A stretch of DNA of 40,134 nucleotides from Chloroflexota bacterium (GCA_002721675.1 PBLC01000005.1:9019-49152); one strand, 5' to 3'. Positions 7,348 to 15,909 are shown, counted from the first letter of the stretch. Translations and numbers: made by a program. Notes: a model not told the origin generated them from the letters alone.

Positions 7348-9048
7348 TTATCCGGTCACTGCACCTTTAGATGCAGGCTGAACAAGTTTAGTATATTTTC
7401 CAAGAACTCCGGTTTTGTATAATGGAACATGCTTTTCTAATTTGCTTAATCTAGACTTAATTTCTTTTGCAGATACATTTAAATTTAATTCAAAAGACTC
7501 TAAGTTTATTTCTATTTCATCTCCATTTTTTACTGCAGCAATAGGTCCCCCAACTGCTGCTTCGGGTCCAACATGGCCTATCATAGGTCCATGTGAAGCC
7601 CCTGAAAACCTTCCGTCTGTCATTAAAAATACTTTATCTCCAAGACCTTGGCCTACTATGGCACTAGTTATTGAGAGCATCTCTCTCATTCCTGGCCCAC
7701 CTTTGGGCCCCTCATACCTAATTACTACAAAATCACCTGGTTTAATTTCATGTTTTTTTAAAGACTCCATACATTCTTCTTCTTGATTGAAAACTTTTGC
7801 TGGTCCTGACCATGAATTGCCATAATTGTGCCCTGCAACTTTAAGAACTGCCCCGTCAGGAGCTAGATTTCCATGCAATATAACTAAACCTCCAGTTTCG
7901 CTAATAGGATTATCTGGCAATCTTACAACATCATTTTCGGTATTATTATCTTCGATTTTTGCTAGATTTTCTTCTATAGTTTTTCCAGTTACTGTCATAC
8001 AATCCCCATGAATAAGGCCGAGTTTTAATAACCTTTTCATTACTAATGGGACACCACCAACATTATCTAGATCATACATAATATATTTTCCGCCAGGTTT
8101 CATATCAGCTAAATGAGGAGTTCTCATTGATATTTCATGGATATCTTCTAGGGATAGATCTACGCCCATCTCGTGAGCTATTGCTGGAAGGTGTAATGCA
8201 GTATTTGTTGAGCCTCCCATTGCAGTCACCACTGTCACTGCATTTTCAAATGCTTTTTTTGTAAGTATGTCAGATGGCCTTATATCTTTTCTTAAAAGAT
8301 TTAAAACGGCTTCTCCGGCTTTTCTGCTTGATGCAGCTTTTCTCTGGTCTACTGCTGGTTCAGAAGCTGAACCTGGCAGACTTAACCCTAAAGCTTCTCC
8401 CACAGAAGACATTGTGTTTGCAGTAAACATTCCGCCACATGATCCTGGTCCTGGGCATGCACGAGATTCTATTTGGTATAATTCATTATCTGTCAGATCT
8501 CCTTTTTGGTGCTTTCCAACAGCCTCAAAGACATCTTGGATTTGAATTGTTTTCCCATTAAGGTTCCCTGGCAATATTGATCCACCATAAATAAATACTG
8601 ATGGTACGTTTAATCTTGCAATTGCCATCATTGCTCCAGGAAGGCTTTTATCACAACCTGCCACTGCAACTAAACCATCAAATCTCTCAGCAAATACAAC
8701 TGTTTCAATTGAATCAGCTATAACTTCCCTGCTAACTAAAGATCCTTTCATACCCACAGTATTCATAGAAATCGCATCACTAACTGTTATGGTTCCAAAA
8801 ACAAAAGGAGTGCCTTGGGCTGCAAAAACTCCCCTTTTTACTTGCTCTACAAGTGGCTCTATTCCAGCATTACATGGTGTAACTTCATTATGTGTGGATG
8901 CAATTCCCACGAACGGGGCATTAATATTTTCGTCGGTTAACCCCATTGCTTTCATCATAGATCTATGAGGTGCTCTTGCTGCTCCTTCAGTTGTCTCCCA
9001 ACTTGTATGCTTACCTAGAGCTCTTTTCTGTTCTCTTTTAGTTGCCAT
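7348..9048 (-). CDS. ilvD: Dihydroxy-acid dehydratase
   Basis: The 566-residue protein is an IlvD/Edd-family Fe-S dehydratase, which removes water from 2,3-dihydroxy acids in valine and isoleucine synthesis. Cluster-binding cysteines are visible in [15 protein letters not shown] and [14 protein letters not shown]. Near the C-terminus are [12 protein letters not shown] and [10 protein letters not shown], the substrate/Mg region. I start it at ATG 9048, preceded by AAAGGAGA, rather than the track's 9087, which adds 13 non-conserved residues. It is the last gene of a six-gene operon and overlaps the Nudix gene by 11 bases. Its neighbours are hydroxyacid dehydrogenases rather than ilvB/C genes. 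Because archaeal relatives also dehydrate sugar acids such as gluconate, a sugar-acid substrate is a real alternative. Confidence 0.92.
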   Translation of the reverse strand: MATKREQKRALGKHTSWETTEGAARAPHRSMMKAMGLTDENINAPFVGIASTHNEVTPCNAGIEPLVEQVKRGVFAAQGTPFVFGTITVSDAISMNTVGMKGSLVSREVIADSIETVVFAERFDGLVAVAGCDKSLPGAMMAIARLNVPSVFIYGGSILPGNLNGKTIQIQDVFEAVGKHQKGDLTDNELYQIESRACPGPGSCGGMFTANTMSSVGEALGLSLPGSASEPAVDQRKAASSRKAGEAVLNLLRKDIRPSDILTKKAFENAVTVVTAMGGSTNTALHLPAIAHEMGVDLSLEDIHEISMRTPHLADMKPGGKYIMYDLDNVGGVPLVMKRLLKLGLIHGDCMTVTGKTIEENLAKIEDNNTENDVVRLPDNPISETGGLVILHGNLAPDGAVLKVAGHNYGNSWSGPAKVFNQEEECMESLKKHEIKPGDFVVIRYEGPKGGPGMREMLSITSAIVGQGLGDKVFLMTDGRFSGASHGPMIGHVGPEAAVGGPIAAVKNGDEIEINLESFELNLNVSAKEIKSRLSKLEKHVPLYKTGVLGKYTKLVQPASKGAVTG

Positions 9049-9532
9049 TTTTTCTCCTTTTATTGATGCAGTTAATAGCCAGAACAATCACATCTTCCGG
9101 AGGGTGTTTATACTTCCCTTCGTCTACTTCTAATTTACTTTTTTTAATTAGGTCTTGCTCATTAACCCATATCCATCCAGCCTTTAATCTTTCAGGATTG
9201 ATCGCTTCTGCAAAATATATCATATCTATATGGAAGTGTTTACCTTCTTTAGGATCATCGATAGGTTCTAGTAGTAGAGATTCAGGTTTTTCAAGTTCTT
9301 TTATATCCCCAATATTTTTAAATATTGATTTGTTTGAAAATAATTTAATTGATAAACCACTTTCCTCTCGCACCTCTCTAACAACCGCTTCTTCTGGAGA
9401 TTCATTTTTTTCAATATGCCCTCCTGGAGGTAACCATTCCATAACTTTTTTATGCCAATGCAATAGAATTTTATCTTGATCAGGATGTAATACAAAAGCA
9501 GTCGCAGTAAAATGCTTACGATTTAGAACCAT
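9038..9532 (-). CDS. Nudix hydrolase
   Basis: The 164-residue protein carries a complete Nudix box, [20 protein letters not shown] followed by ESGL, matching GX5EX7REUXEEXGU, so it should hydrolyse a nucleoside diphosphate linked to another group using Mg2+. The box lies about residues 37-59, with an N-terminal [19 protein letters not shown] strand region. The start overlaps the end of the dehydrogenase by 10 bases and its end overlaps the ilvD start by 11, so it is translationally embedded in the operon. The substrate is unknown. It may be a housekeeping pyrophosphatase carried by the operon or a cofactor-repair enzyme for NAD(P)-dependent neighbours. Confidence 0.88.
   Translation of the reverse strand: MVLNRKHFTATAFVLHPDQDKILLHWHKKVMEWLPPGGHIEKNESPEEAVVREVREESGLSIKLFSNKSIFKNIGDIKELEKPESLLLEPIDDPKEGKHFHIDMIYFAEAINPERLKAGWIWVNEQDLIKKSKLEVDEGKYKHPPEDVIVLAINCINKRRKNGN
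9053..9060 (-). promoter_or_regulatory. Shine-Dalgarno site deciding the ilvD start
   Basis: On the minus strand AAAGGAGA precedes ATG 9048 at good spacing, inside the Nudix coding region. It supports the shorter ilvD start. Confidence 0.75.
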
Positions 9533-10518
9533 AGTTCTTTATCCACTATGTTGAAAAGTTCTTTTCCTTTTGAAAATAGTCGACAATTTTTTTCTATTAT
9601 TTCAAATCTTCTCTCGTCTAGGTAAGGCACATCATGTGCAGCAACATGAGGAGTGAGAATTACTTTTGGGTTGCCCCATAGTTCATGAGACTTTGGTAGA
9701 GGTTCTATTTCATAAACATCAAGACCAGCGCCACATATTTCCTCTTGATTTAGCGCTAATAAAAGATCATTTAGAATAGTAGTCATGCCCCTGCCTATGT
9801 TGATGAAAAAAGCACTTTTTTTCATTGATTTGAAAAAGTTTAAATTAAATTGACCTTCTGTTTCAGGGGTATGAGGAACAGTACTTACAACAAAATCAGC
9901 TTCTTTTGCCTTGTTTAGCAATTGGTCAGGTTTTTCTAACTCATGTATAAAAGAAGGCTTATCCTCCCTTTTTGAATCAATTCCAATAACTTTCATACCT
10001 AGCGTGGAACAGTAATATGCAGTTTCTTCTCCGATTCCTCCAATTCCAATTATTAGTATTGTTGATTCAGGTAAATATCTAGTAGATCCTAATGGTAGTT
10101 TTAATGGGTTCCAGTTCTTTTCGTATTGTTGTCTAATATATGTGTGCAGGCTTCTTGAAAATGATAAAATCATTGCTAATATATGACTAGATATATGATC
10201 GTTATATATCCCTTTAAAATTGGTAGCAATTAACGAATGATTTGCAAGATCATTAAAATAAAAATCAGCAGGAGGGGCGGCTTGAGGGGCTTGTAGCCAT
10301 TCTATTTTTTTGGCATACGGAAATAATTCCTCGGTCAATACGCCATATACTGCTTCAGAATCAGTCAATTCTATCTTGGCACCCTCTTTATTTTTAGGTA
10401 CTGCTACTTCTAAATATGGTTCAGAATCAGACAATTTTTTTGCCCAGTTCTCTAAAAGTTCATCATGTGAAAAATTGTCTTTAGTTGAAGGCAAAAAAGT
10501 AAGTTTAAAATTCCTCAT
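9523..10518 (-). CDS. D-2-hydroxyacid dehydrogenase (NAD(P)-dependent)
   Basis: The 331-residue protein has the full active-site set of the D-2-hydroxyacid dehydrogenase family: GIGGIG at residues 158-163, Arg243 in NIGRGM, Glu272 in GLDVYEIEPLP and His291 in LTPHVAAH. The N-terminal substrate domain contains IEWLQAPQAAPP. It resembles the glyoxylate/hydroxypyruvate reductase-like (GhrA/YcdW) branch in length and order, but the substrate is not determined. Unlike the dehydrogenase at 1443-2453, the catalytic Glu is intact. Its ATG overlaps the stop of the upstream Ldh2-family gene (ATGA) and its end overlaps the Nudix start, so it is an internal gene of the operon. It may supply or consume the same 2-oxo acid as its neighbours with opposite stereochemistry. 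Confidence 0.88.
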   Translation of the reverse strand: MRNFKLTFLPSTKDNFSHDELLENWAKKLSDSEPYLEVAVPKNKEGAKIELTDSEAVYGVLTEELFPYAKKIEWLQAPQAAPPADFYFNDLANHSLIATNFKGIYNDHISSHILAMILSFSRSLHTYIRQQYEKNWNPLKLPLGSTRYLPESTILIIGIGGIGEETAYYCSTLGMKVIGIDSKREDKPSFIHELEKPDQLLNKAKEADFVVSTVPHTPETEGQFNLNFFKSMKKSAFFINIGRGMTTILNDLLLALNQEEICGAGLDVYEIEPLPKSHELWGNPKVILTPHVAAHDVPYLDERRFEIIEKNCRLFSKGKELFNIVDKELWF

Positions 10519-11657
10519 ATTAATTGATCAATTTTTAATTCATTTGATGTTTTTTTGTACCATTCAACTACTTCAGGGTGTAGGGGGATACCTTCTTTCT
10601 TTCTTTTTTCTTGTTCATTGGCCTCTATATATCCAGCATAAACTACTTCTTTACCTTCAGAATTCGAAGGTAAGTCGAGCAAACTTTGAAGATATCTGTC
10701 CATAAGTTCCTTAAATTCTTTAGTATCTATAAATGCATCTATTGAGTATGCAGCCAAGAAGTGGCCCTGCCCTGTATGTCCACCTGTGGGAGCAGTTTTT
10801 GATCCGTTAAGTATTCCTGCAAGCACATCAACTACCATTGCCATAGAGTATGATTTATGAGAACCCATCTCTCTAGTTCCTCCGAAAGGAAGCAAATCAA
10901 CAGAACTAGAGATATAGCCACTGGCATACCTTTCTTCTAAGTTTTTAGATTCATCTTCATATTGGTCTAGGTCTTTCATATGCACTTTTTCCATGATTGG
11001 GTTGCCATTTTCGTCAGCAATCCAGCCAGGTTCTAAAGCAACTCCCAGCCTTGAAGCCAATACAATCTTATTACCAGCCACAGAAGTCATTGCAGCATCA
11101 AAAACAAAAGGAGGTAACTTATCTGCAGGAGCAGCATAAGCTATTGGATTGGTACCTATTGCTTTTTTCGAAGAAAAAGTAGGAACCATCCTTGGAGAAC
11201 ATGCTGCCATACAAGTACCTATCATGTCATGCTCTAAAGCCATCATAGCGTGATATGCAAGCATTCCAATGTGTCTTCCGTTTCCAAGAGTGACTAACCC
11301 AACGCCAGTTTTCTTTGCCTTTTCTATGGCAAGTTCCATAGCTTGAGGGGCTACTACTATTCCTAGTCCTGCATCAGAATCTACTGTGATGCAGGAAGGA
11401 GTTTCTTTTACAATTTTCCAATTAGGGATAGGGTTTAAATTTTTTGATTTGAATGCTCCTAAGTATGCTCTAACCATGTTAGACACGCCATGAGTTTCTA
11501 CGCCTCTAAGATCTGAAGAAATAAGAACATCAGTTGCCAACTTGCAGTCTTTTTCTGGCATTCCTTGGCTCATAAATATTTGCTCAGTTACATTTCTTAG
11601 ATTTTCCTCTGGAATTAGAATAATCTCTTGATCAGGAACATGGAATCTTTCTAGCAT
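10515..11657 (-). CDS. Ldh family oxidoreductase (malate/L-lactate/ureidoglycolate dehydrogenase type), copy 2
   Basis: The 380-residue protein belongs to the Ldh2/YlbC family, which oxidises (S)-2-hydroxy acids, or related substrates, with NAD(P) and is structurally unrelated to classical malate dehydrogenase. Family landmarks are RGVETHGVSNM with the catalytic His, GLVTLGNGRHIGMLAYHAMM, GTNPIAYAAP and FDAAMTSVAGNKI. It is a tandem paralogue of the gene just upstream: both begin MLERFHVP and share long identical stretches. This copy carries an extra segment (about YEDESKNLEERYASGYISS) before the LLPFGGTREMGSHK region. The ATG overlaps the upstream stop by one base (TAATG). The duplication suggests two related substrates or divergence after copying. 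Confidence 0.87.
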   Translation of the reverse strand: MLERFHVPDQEIILIPEENLRNVTEQIFMSQGMPEKDCKLATDVLISSDLRGVETHGVSNMVRAYLGAFKSKNLNPIPNWKIVKETPSCITVDSDAGLGIVVAPQAMELAIEKAKKTGVGLVTLGNGRHIGMLAYHAMMALEHDMIGTCMAACSPRMVPTFSSKKAIGTNPIAYAAPADKLPPFVFDAAMTSVAGNKIVLASRLGVALEPGWIADENGNPIMEKVHMKDLDQYEDESKNLEERYASGYISSSVDLLPFGGTREMGSHKSYSMAMVVDVLAGILNGSKTAPTGGHTGQGHFLAAYSIDAFIDTKEFKELMDRYLQSLLDLPSNSEGKEVVYAGYIEANEQEKRKKEGIPLHPEVVEWYKKTSNELKIDQLI

Positions 11658-12781
11658 TATCCTTTTCCTCCATTTTCAGTCATATCAAAGTCAACATTCA
11701 ATTCAGAACAAATATTTTTAAACCAATTTATTACTTCAGGGTGCAGGGGAATACCAATGTTTCTTCTCTCTGCTTCTGTTTCATATTCCATTAATCCTGC
11801 ATATAAAACTCTATCTTGACCTTCTACTGGAGGTAAATCCTCTAATGCTTGGAGATATTCGTCCATCATTTCTTTAAATTGCTGAATATTCGTAAATGCC
11901 TCAATAGAATATGCAGCCACGAAGTGATTTTGATGTTGTTTCATAGTCCTTAAAGGACCTGCAAGACTACCATTTAATATTGATCCTAATATATCAACTA
12001 CCATTCCCAGCGAATAACCTTTATGAGATCCTAATTCTCTGGTTGCGCCAAACGGTGTTTGGAGTAGATTGTCGACTTTATCAGGGTCTTCTTTAATATT
12101 AAGAGGTGTTTCTTCCATGATTGGATTGCCTTTTTCATCAGTTATCCATCCTGCTGCAAGTGGGACTCCTAATCTTTGCGCAACACGCACTTTATTGGTA
12201 GCTATTGCACTTGTTGCTGCATCGAAAACAAAAGGAGCTTTATTTAAAGCAGGCGCAGCTACAGCAATAGGATTTGTCCCTAGGCCAGCTTTAGCAGCAT
12301 AAGTAGGAACAACATTAGTGGTAGAGGATGTCATACAAGTTCCTATCATATCGTGCTCCAGCGCCATCATTGCATGATATCCAGCCATACCCAGATGTCT
12401 TCCATTTCCCATAGATACTAAACCAACGCCAGTTTTCTTTGCCTTTTCGATTGCAATATCCATTGCTTGAGGAGCAACCACCAGGCCTAGGCCCTCATCG
12501 CAATCTATTGTTGCACAAGATTCAGTTTCTCTTGTAATTTTCCAATTAGGATTAGCCTTGGCTGATCCCTCAGAAAGATAAAGCACGTAATTTCTTAGCA
12601 TATTAGAAACTCCATGGGTATCAACACCCCTAATATCTGCTGACAATAATACATCAGTAGCTATCTTGGAATTACCCTCATTCATTCCGCATTTTACAAA
12701 TATTTCTTCTGCGGTTTTTCTTAGTTTTTCTGGACTTACTCTTATTTCGTCTTCTTCAGGAACATGGAATCTTTCTAGCAT
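11657..12781 (-). CDS. Ldh family oxidoreductase (malate/L-lactate/ureidoglycolate dehydrogenase type), copy 1
   Basis: The 374-residue protein is a second Ldh2/YlbC-family NAD(P)-dependent dehydrogenase. It shows RGVDTHGVSNMLRNY with the catalytic His, KTGVGLVSMGNGRHLGMAGY, GTNPIAVAAPA, FDAATSAIATNKV and LLQTPFGATRELGSHKGYS. Length is normal for the family (about 340-380). It lacks the roughly 20-residue insertion of its downstream twin and so probably represents the ancestral form. Its ATG abuts the stop of the GarR-like gene with no spacer, and its stop overlaps the next start. Malate, lactate, 2,3-diketogulonate and ureidoglycolate are all used in this family, so the substrate stays open. 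The pairing with a beta-hydroxyacid reductase favours sugar acids. Confidence 0.87.
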   Translation of the reverse strand: MLERFHVPEEDEIRVSPEKLRKTAEEIFVKCGMNEGNSKIATDVLLSADIRGVDTHGVSNMLRNYVLYLSEGSAKANPNWKITRETESCATIDCDEGLGLVVAPQAMDIAIEKAKKTGVGLVSMGNGRHLGMAGYHAMMALEHDMIGTCMTSSTTNVVPTYAAKAGLGTNPIAVAAPALNKAPFVFDAATSAIATNKVRVAQRLGVPLAAGWITDEKGNPIMEETPLNIKEDPDKVDNLLQTPFGATRELGSHKGYSLGMVVDILGSILNGSLAGPLRTMKQHQNHFVAAYSIEAFTNIQQFKEMMDEYLQALEDLPPVEGQDRVLYAGLMEYETEAERRNIGIPLHPEVINWFKNICSELNVDFDMTENGGKG

Positions 12782-13672
12782 TTATTTTTTTACTTCCACT
12801 CCTGATTGATTTTGTACGAATTTTAATATCCCAGAATGGTCATCTTTCCCGTTTCCTTCAATTACTAATGATTTTAAAACTTGATGTAGATTTGAAGTGA
12901 CTTGTAGAGGAAGTTGCAATTCATTGGCTGTTTCCATTGCGTTAGTAATATCCTTTAAATGCAATTCAATTCTAAATCCTGGCTTAAAGTTTCTCTCATA
13001 CATCATTGGAGCTTTTGTGTTCATAACGTTGCTTCCTGCTAATCCACCCTTTATTGCATTAAATACTGTTTCAGGATCTAATCCCGCTTTAGTAGTAAGT
13101 GTAAGTGCTTCAGCAAGTATATGAATATTTGCACCAACTATCATTTGGTTTGCAAGTTTAGTAAAATTTCCTGCCCCAACATCTCCGCATAAAACAGAAG
13201 AGGCTCCTAGTACATCAAATATAGGCTTAGCTCTTTCAAAATCTGAAGAATTTCCGCCTGTCATAATTGCCAATGTGCCTTCAATTGCTCCTGGTTCTCC
13301 TCCAGATACCGGGGCATCCAAAAACTTAACTCCTTTTGATTGACATTGTTCTGATATTTTTTGAGAAACTAATGGAGAAATTGAACTCATATCAATTATT
13401 AGGTCTCCACTGCTAGCACCTTCAAGAGCACCTTCTTTGCCAAGGACAGCTGTTTCAGATTGCGGTGAATTTTGTACCATAATTATTGTGATATCACTTT
13501 TTTCAGATACTTCTTTTGGGCAACAGGCTTTAAAGGCACCTTGACCAACAATTTTATCTAAATTTGACTCAACAATGTCATATGCTGAAACTTCATAACC
13601 TGCATCTATCATATTTTTAGCCATAGGTGCGCCCATAATTCCTAGGCCAACAAAACCTATCTTCTCTCCCAT
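12782..13672 (-). CDS. NAD(P)-dependent beta-hydroxyacid dehydrogenase (GarR/MmsB type)
   Basis: The 296-residue protein belongs to the 3-hydroxyisobutyrate/2-hydroxy-3-oxopropionate (tartronate semialdehyde) reductase family. It has the signature GFVGLGIMGAPMAKNM at the N-terminus, the substrate motif DAPVSGGEPGAIEGTLAIM, and the catalytic Lys in GAGNFTKLANQMIV. It is the first gene of the six-gene minus-strand operon, with AAGGAG eight bases before the ATG and a promoter candidate and palindrome upstream. Its position points to tartronate semialdehyde or a similar sugar-acid breakdown product as substrate, but 3-hydroxyisobutyrate (valine breakdown) is equally compatible with the sequence. 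Confidence 0.88.
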   Translation of the reverse strand: MGEKIGFVGLGIMGAPMAKNMIDAGYEVSAYDIVESNLDKIVGQGAFKACCPKEVSEKSDITIIMVQNSPQSETAVLGKEGALEGASSGDLIIDMSSISPLVSQKISEQCQSKGVKFLDAPVSGGEPGAIEGTLAIMTGGNSSDFERAKPIFDVLGASSVLCGDVGAGNFTKLANQMIVGANIHILAEALTLTTKAGLDPETVFNAIKGGLAGSNVMNTKAPMMYERNFKPGFRIELHLKDITNAMETANELQLPLQVTSNLHQVLKSLVIEGNGKDDHSGILKFVQNQSGVEVKK

Positions 13673-13712
13673 AATATCTTCTCCTTATTAAATCAATTTA
13701 TATACTAAGATT

Positions 13713-13741
13713 ACTATATTTCATTTTTGGGTAGTTTTCTA
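13713..13741 (-). promoter_or_regulatory. Candidate promoter of the six-gene hydroxyacid/ilvD operon
   Basis: On the minus strand, TAGAAA (13741-13736) is separated by 17 bases from TATAGT (13718-13713). The match is 4/6 and 5/6 to the sigma-70-type boxes. The predicted start is about 33 bases before the GarR-like ATG. Confidence 0.45.
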
Positions 13742-13746
13742 GAAAA
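13735..13746. promoter_or_regulatory. 12-bp palindrome overlapping the -35 box, candidate operator
   Basis: TTTTCTAGAAAA is a perfect palindrome in the 86-bp gap between the FNR-like gene and the operon, covering the proposed -35. It is a possible repressor site. AT-rich chance occurrence cannot be excluded. Confidence 0.35.
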
Positions 13747-13758
13747 AGGTTATTTTGT

Positions 13759-14481
13759 TTAAGGTTTCCAGAATTTCTCTTCAATAAAATTGAATTTATT
13801 TGAATATTTTTTTTCAACATCACTAACCATATCTGGGTGACCACATGCATATAAAATAGTGTCCTCTTTTTCTATATTCTCGAGATCATAAATTGAACTA
13901 AATATTTTATTAACCCTTCCTGTTACGCCTTTCCAAGATGAATTTTTTGGATCATCAGGTCTACTACATGTGGGTGTAAAACTAATTTTCTCATTTGTTT
14001 TACTAACCGAAGTAAGTTCATTTGAGTAACCGAATTCGTCAATAAAACTAGCTCCTTCAAAAATCCAAATTTTATAATCTGTATTTTTAAAATCTATAGA
14101 TCTAATCATGCTTACGAATGGAGCAACACCGGTTACTGTAGAAATCATTATATGGTTTTTAAATTGAGACTGAAATTTAAAAATTCCTTTTGGTCTTTTT
14201 CTTAGTGTAATTTCTGCACCAACATTTAGTTTGTGTAATAACGGGGTTAAGTTGCCTAAAGGCTTAGGAACTAATTCTATAAATAATTCTATTAAATCTT
14301 CATCTGGAGATGAGGCAATTGAGTAAGGCCTTTCTATATCTTTATATCCAACAGTACAATATTGACCCGGGTCAAAATTAAATTTTTCTCCAGGCTCTAT
14401 CCAGACTTTCCATAGATCGCTTGTAAGATCTTCCCTCTTTCTTATTATTCCTTTAGTGAACCTTTTATTTTTATCTGTCAT
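13759..14481 (-). CDS. Ferredoxin/flavodoxin-NADP+ reductase (FPR-type flavoprotein)
   Basis: The 240-residue protein (from ATG 14481; the track uses TTG 14490) has the two-domain FNR fold. The FAD domain shows FDPGQYCTVGY and the flavin motif RPYSIASSPDED. The NADP domain has GVAPFVSMIRS and LYACGHPDMVSDVEKK, followed by a C-terminal aromatic ending EEKFWKP, as in bacterial FPRs. It should pass electrons between NADPH and ferredoxin or flavodoxin, feeding Fe-S enzymes or reductive biosynthesis. It is about the usual 240-260 residues. No Shine-Dalgarno is visible before either start, and an extended -10-like TGGTATACT lies upstream on the minus strand. Confidence 0.85.
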   Translation of the reverse strand: MTDKNKRFTKGIIRKREDLTSDLWKVWIEPGEKFNFDPGQYCTVGYKDIERPYSIASSPDEDLIELFIELVPKPLGNLTPLLHKLNVGAEITLRKRPKGIFKFQSQFKNHIMISTVTGVAPFVSMIRSIDFKNTDYKIWIFEGASFIDEFGYSNELTSVSKTNEKISFTPTCSRPDDPKNSSWKGVTGRVNKIFSSIYDLENIEKEDTILYACGHPDMVSDVEKKYSNKFNFIEEKFWKP

Positions 14482-14561
14482 TGAGTACAAAAACTGAAAT
14501 CAAATTTATAAAATGTTAGTATACCAACCATTATACAAACAATAAGACCTAATAATATTAA

Positions 14562-14813
14562 ATGAGTGATGGAAATTTAGGTGGTGCTAACAGCACCGCT
14601 ATAAGACTTGAGTATAAAAACGAAAAAGGAATACTTGCTGAAATTTTAAAATCAGTGATTAGGACTAGTGGGGATATGGCAGGGATAGACGTTATTTCCA
14701 TAAAAGGCGAAACAATTGTTAAAGATTTAACAATAAATGCTTCAAGGCAAGGTCTTTCCAGAAGAAGAAGCATCCCTAGGTCGGGCTTTATTCCATTCAA
14801 GAGATTTCATTAA
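14562..14813 (+). CDS. Short protein with a truncated ACT domain resembling the NAD-malic enzyme N-terminus
   Basis: The 83-residue ORF contains AIRLEYKNEKGILAEILKSV, GDMAGIDVISIKGE and TIVKDLTINAS. This reproduces the first strand-helix-strand-strand part of the ACT domain found at the N-terminus of NAD-malic enzymes in several phyla. The last 20 residues (GLSRRRSIPRSGFIPFKRFH) do not look like the second ACT helix and strand, so the domain is about half length. No catalytic malic-enzyme sequence follows; the flavoprotein starts four bases later. I searched the other two frames by eye and found no continuing ACT sequence, so a simple frameshift is not evident. It could be a decayed remnant or a small regulatory peptide. 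Confidence 0.55.
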   Translation: MSDGNLGGANSTAIRLEYKNEKGILAEILKSVIRTSGDMAGIDVISIKGETIVKDLTINASRQGLSRRRSIPRSGFIPFKRFH

Positions 14814-14817
14814 TTTT

Positions 14818-15864
14818 ATGAAAGAATTTGACTTAGTAATTATTGGCTCTGGAATAGTTGGATCTTCTTTAGCTTATTATTCAGCAAAAAAAGAAAAGAA
14901 AGTATTGATTATTGAAAAAAACTTTGCTGGTTATAATTCTTCTGGAACTGCTCAAGGAGGATTATCTCCTTACCTAGGTGATGATAAAAAAATAAGAGAT
15001 TTACATGTAGAGTCGTTTAATCTTCACAAGGAACTTAAGTCTAATATTTTAGAAGAAAGCAATATAAACCCGCATTACACAGAAAAGAAACTTTTTCACA
15101 TTATTTCTAATAAGAATGAGATATCGACATTAGAGAATGCCATAAGTTACTACGAAGACCCCAGCAAATTTGAGTTTTTGGATGAAGAAGAAATTAGGAA
15201 GTTTGAGCCTAAATTAAAATCTGCAAGATTTGGGGCACTTGTATCTGATGACTATATGGAAGTAGATTCATTCAATCTCACTAATGCTCTTAAAGAAGCA
15301 TCAATTAATTTTGGGGCAGAATTTTTTATTAATAATTTTTCTTCTAAAAACATGATACTTAGAGATTCAAAATTTGTAGGAATAAATATTGAAGGAGAGA
15401 TTATTAATTCAAACAAGATAGCTTTTACATCAGGCCCATGGACAAAATTGATTTTAAAAGATCATATTGATGTAGATGTGAAACCTTTGAAAGGCCAAAT
15501 TATAAAGGCAAAAACAAATGAAGAATTTGAAAATTCATTTTACTGGCAAGGGGATTACGCTACCAAGAAGATCGATGATTATCTTTGGATTGGCACAACA
15601 GAAGAAGATGTAGGTTTTCTGGAAGGAAGAACAGATGAGGCAAAAAATAAAATTATAAATTCATTTAAAAAGATTTTTTCTGGCTTTTCTGACTTAGATA
15701 TTAAAGAACATACAGCCTGCTTTAGGCCATATAATGAAAGAAATGAACCAATTTTAAGAGAATCGACTGAAATTGAGGGTATTTATGTTGGAACGGGTGC
15801 AGGGAGAAATGGTATTAAACTTGGCCCTGGGATGGGAAAAAGATTGAGTAATATGATTTTCTAA
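14818..15864 (+). CDS. FAD-dependent oxidoreductase, DAO family (glycine/sarcosine oxidase-like)
   Basis: I start the protein at ATG 14818 (348 residues), where the dinucleotide-binding strand KEFDLVIIGSGIVGSSLAYY begins at once; the track start at 14737 adds 27 residues with no family match. Further motifs are VLIIEKNFAGYNSSGTAQGG, the TSGPWT segment, PLKGQIIKAK and the C-terminal flavin-contacting GTGAGRNGIKLGPGMG. This is the layout of the D-amino-acid oxidase superfamily (COG0665), whose members oxidise glycine, sarcosine, dimethylglycine or other amines. The exact substrate is unknown. A plausible alternative is a ThiO-like glycine oxidase, but no thiamine genes lie nearby. It is followed by a 45-base gap and pyrB. 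Confidence 0.82.
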   Translation: MKEFDLVIIGSGIVGSSLAYYSAKKEKKVLIIEKNFAGYNSSGTAQGGLSPYLGDDKKIRDLHVESFNLHKELKSNILEESNINPHYTEKKLFHIISNKNEISTLENAISYYEDPSKFEFLDEEEIRKFEPKLKSARFGALVSDDYMEVDSFNLTNALKEASINFGAEFFINNFSSKNMILRDSKFVGINIEGEIINSNKIAFTSGPWTKLILKDHIDVDVKPLKGQIIKAKTNEEFENSFYWQGDYATKKIDDYLWIGTTEEDVGFLEGRTDEAKNKIINSFKKIFSGFSDLDIKEHTACFRPYNERNEPILRESTEIEGIYVGTGAGRNGIKLGPGMGKRLSNMIF

Positions 15865-15871
15865 AATAATG

Positions 15872-15905
15872 TTGTTATATGTTTAAAAAAATGCTAATTT
15901 ATAAT
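15872..15905 (+). promoter_or_regulatory. Candidate pyrB promoter, possibly giving a leaderless mRNA
   Basis: TTGTTA (15872-15877) lies 17 bases from TAATTT, which is preceded by TGC as an extended -10. A second perfect TATAAT follows at 15900-15905. Either would start transcription very close to the GTG at 15910, and no Shine-Dalgarno is visible. Confidence 0.35.
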
Positions 15906-15909
15906 TTTA

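Noticed and set aside
14737-14817. ORF-track N-terminal extension of the flavoprotein, and a possible frameshift joining the ACT ORF to it
   Set aside because: The extra 27 residues match no family, a stop closes that frame just upstream, and the flavin-binding strand begins at ATG 14818.
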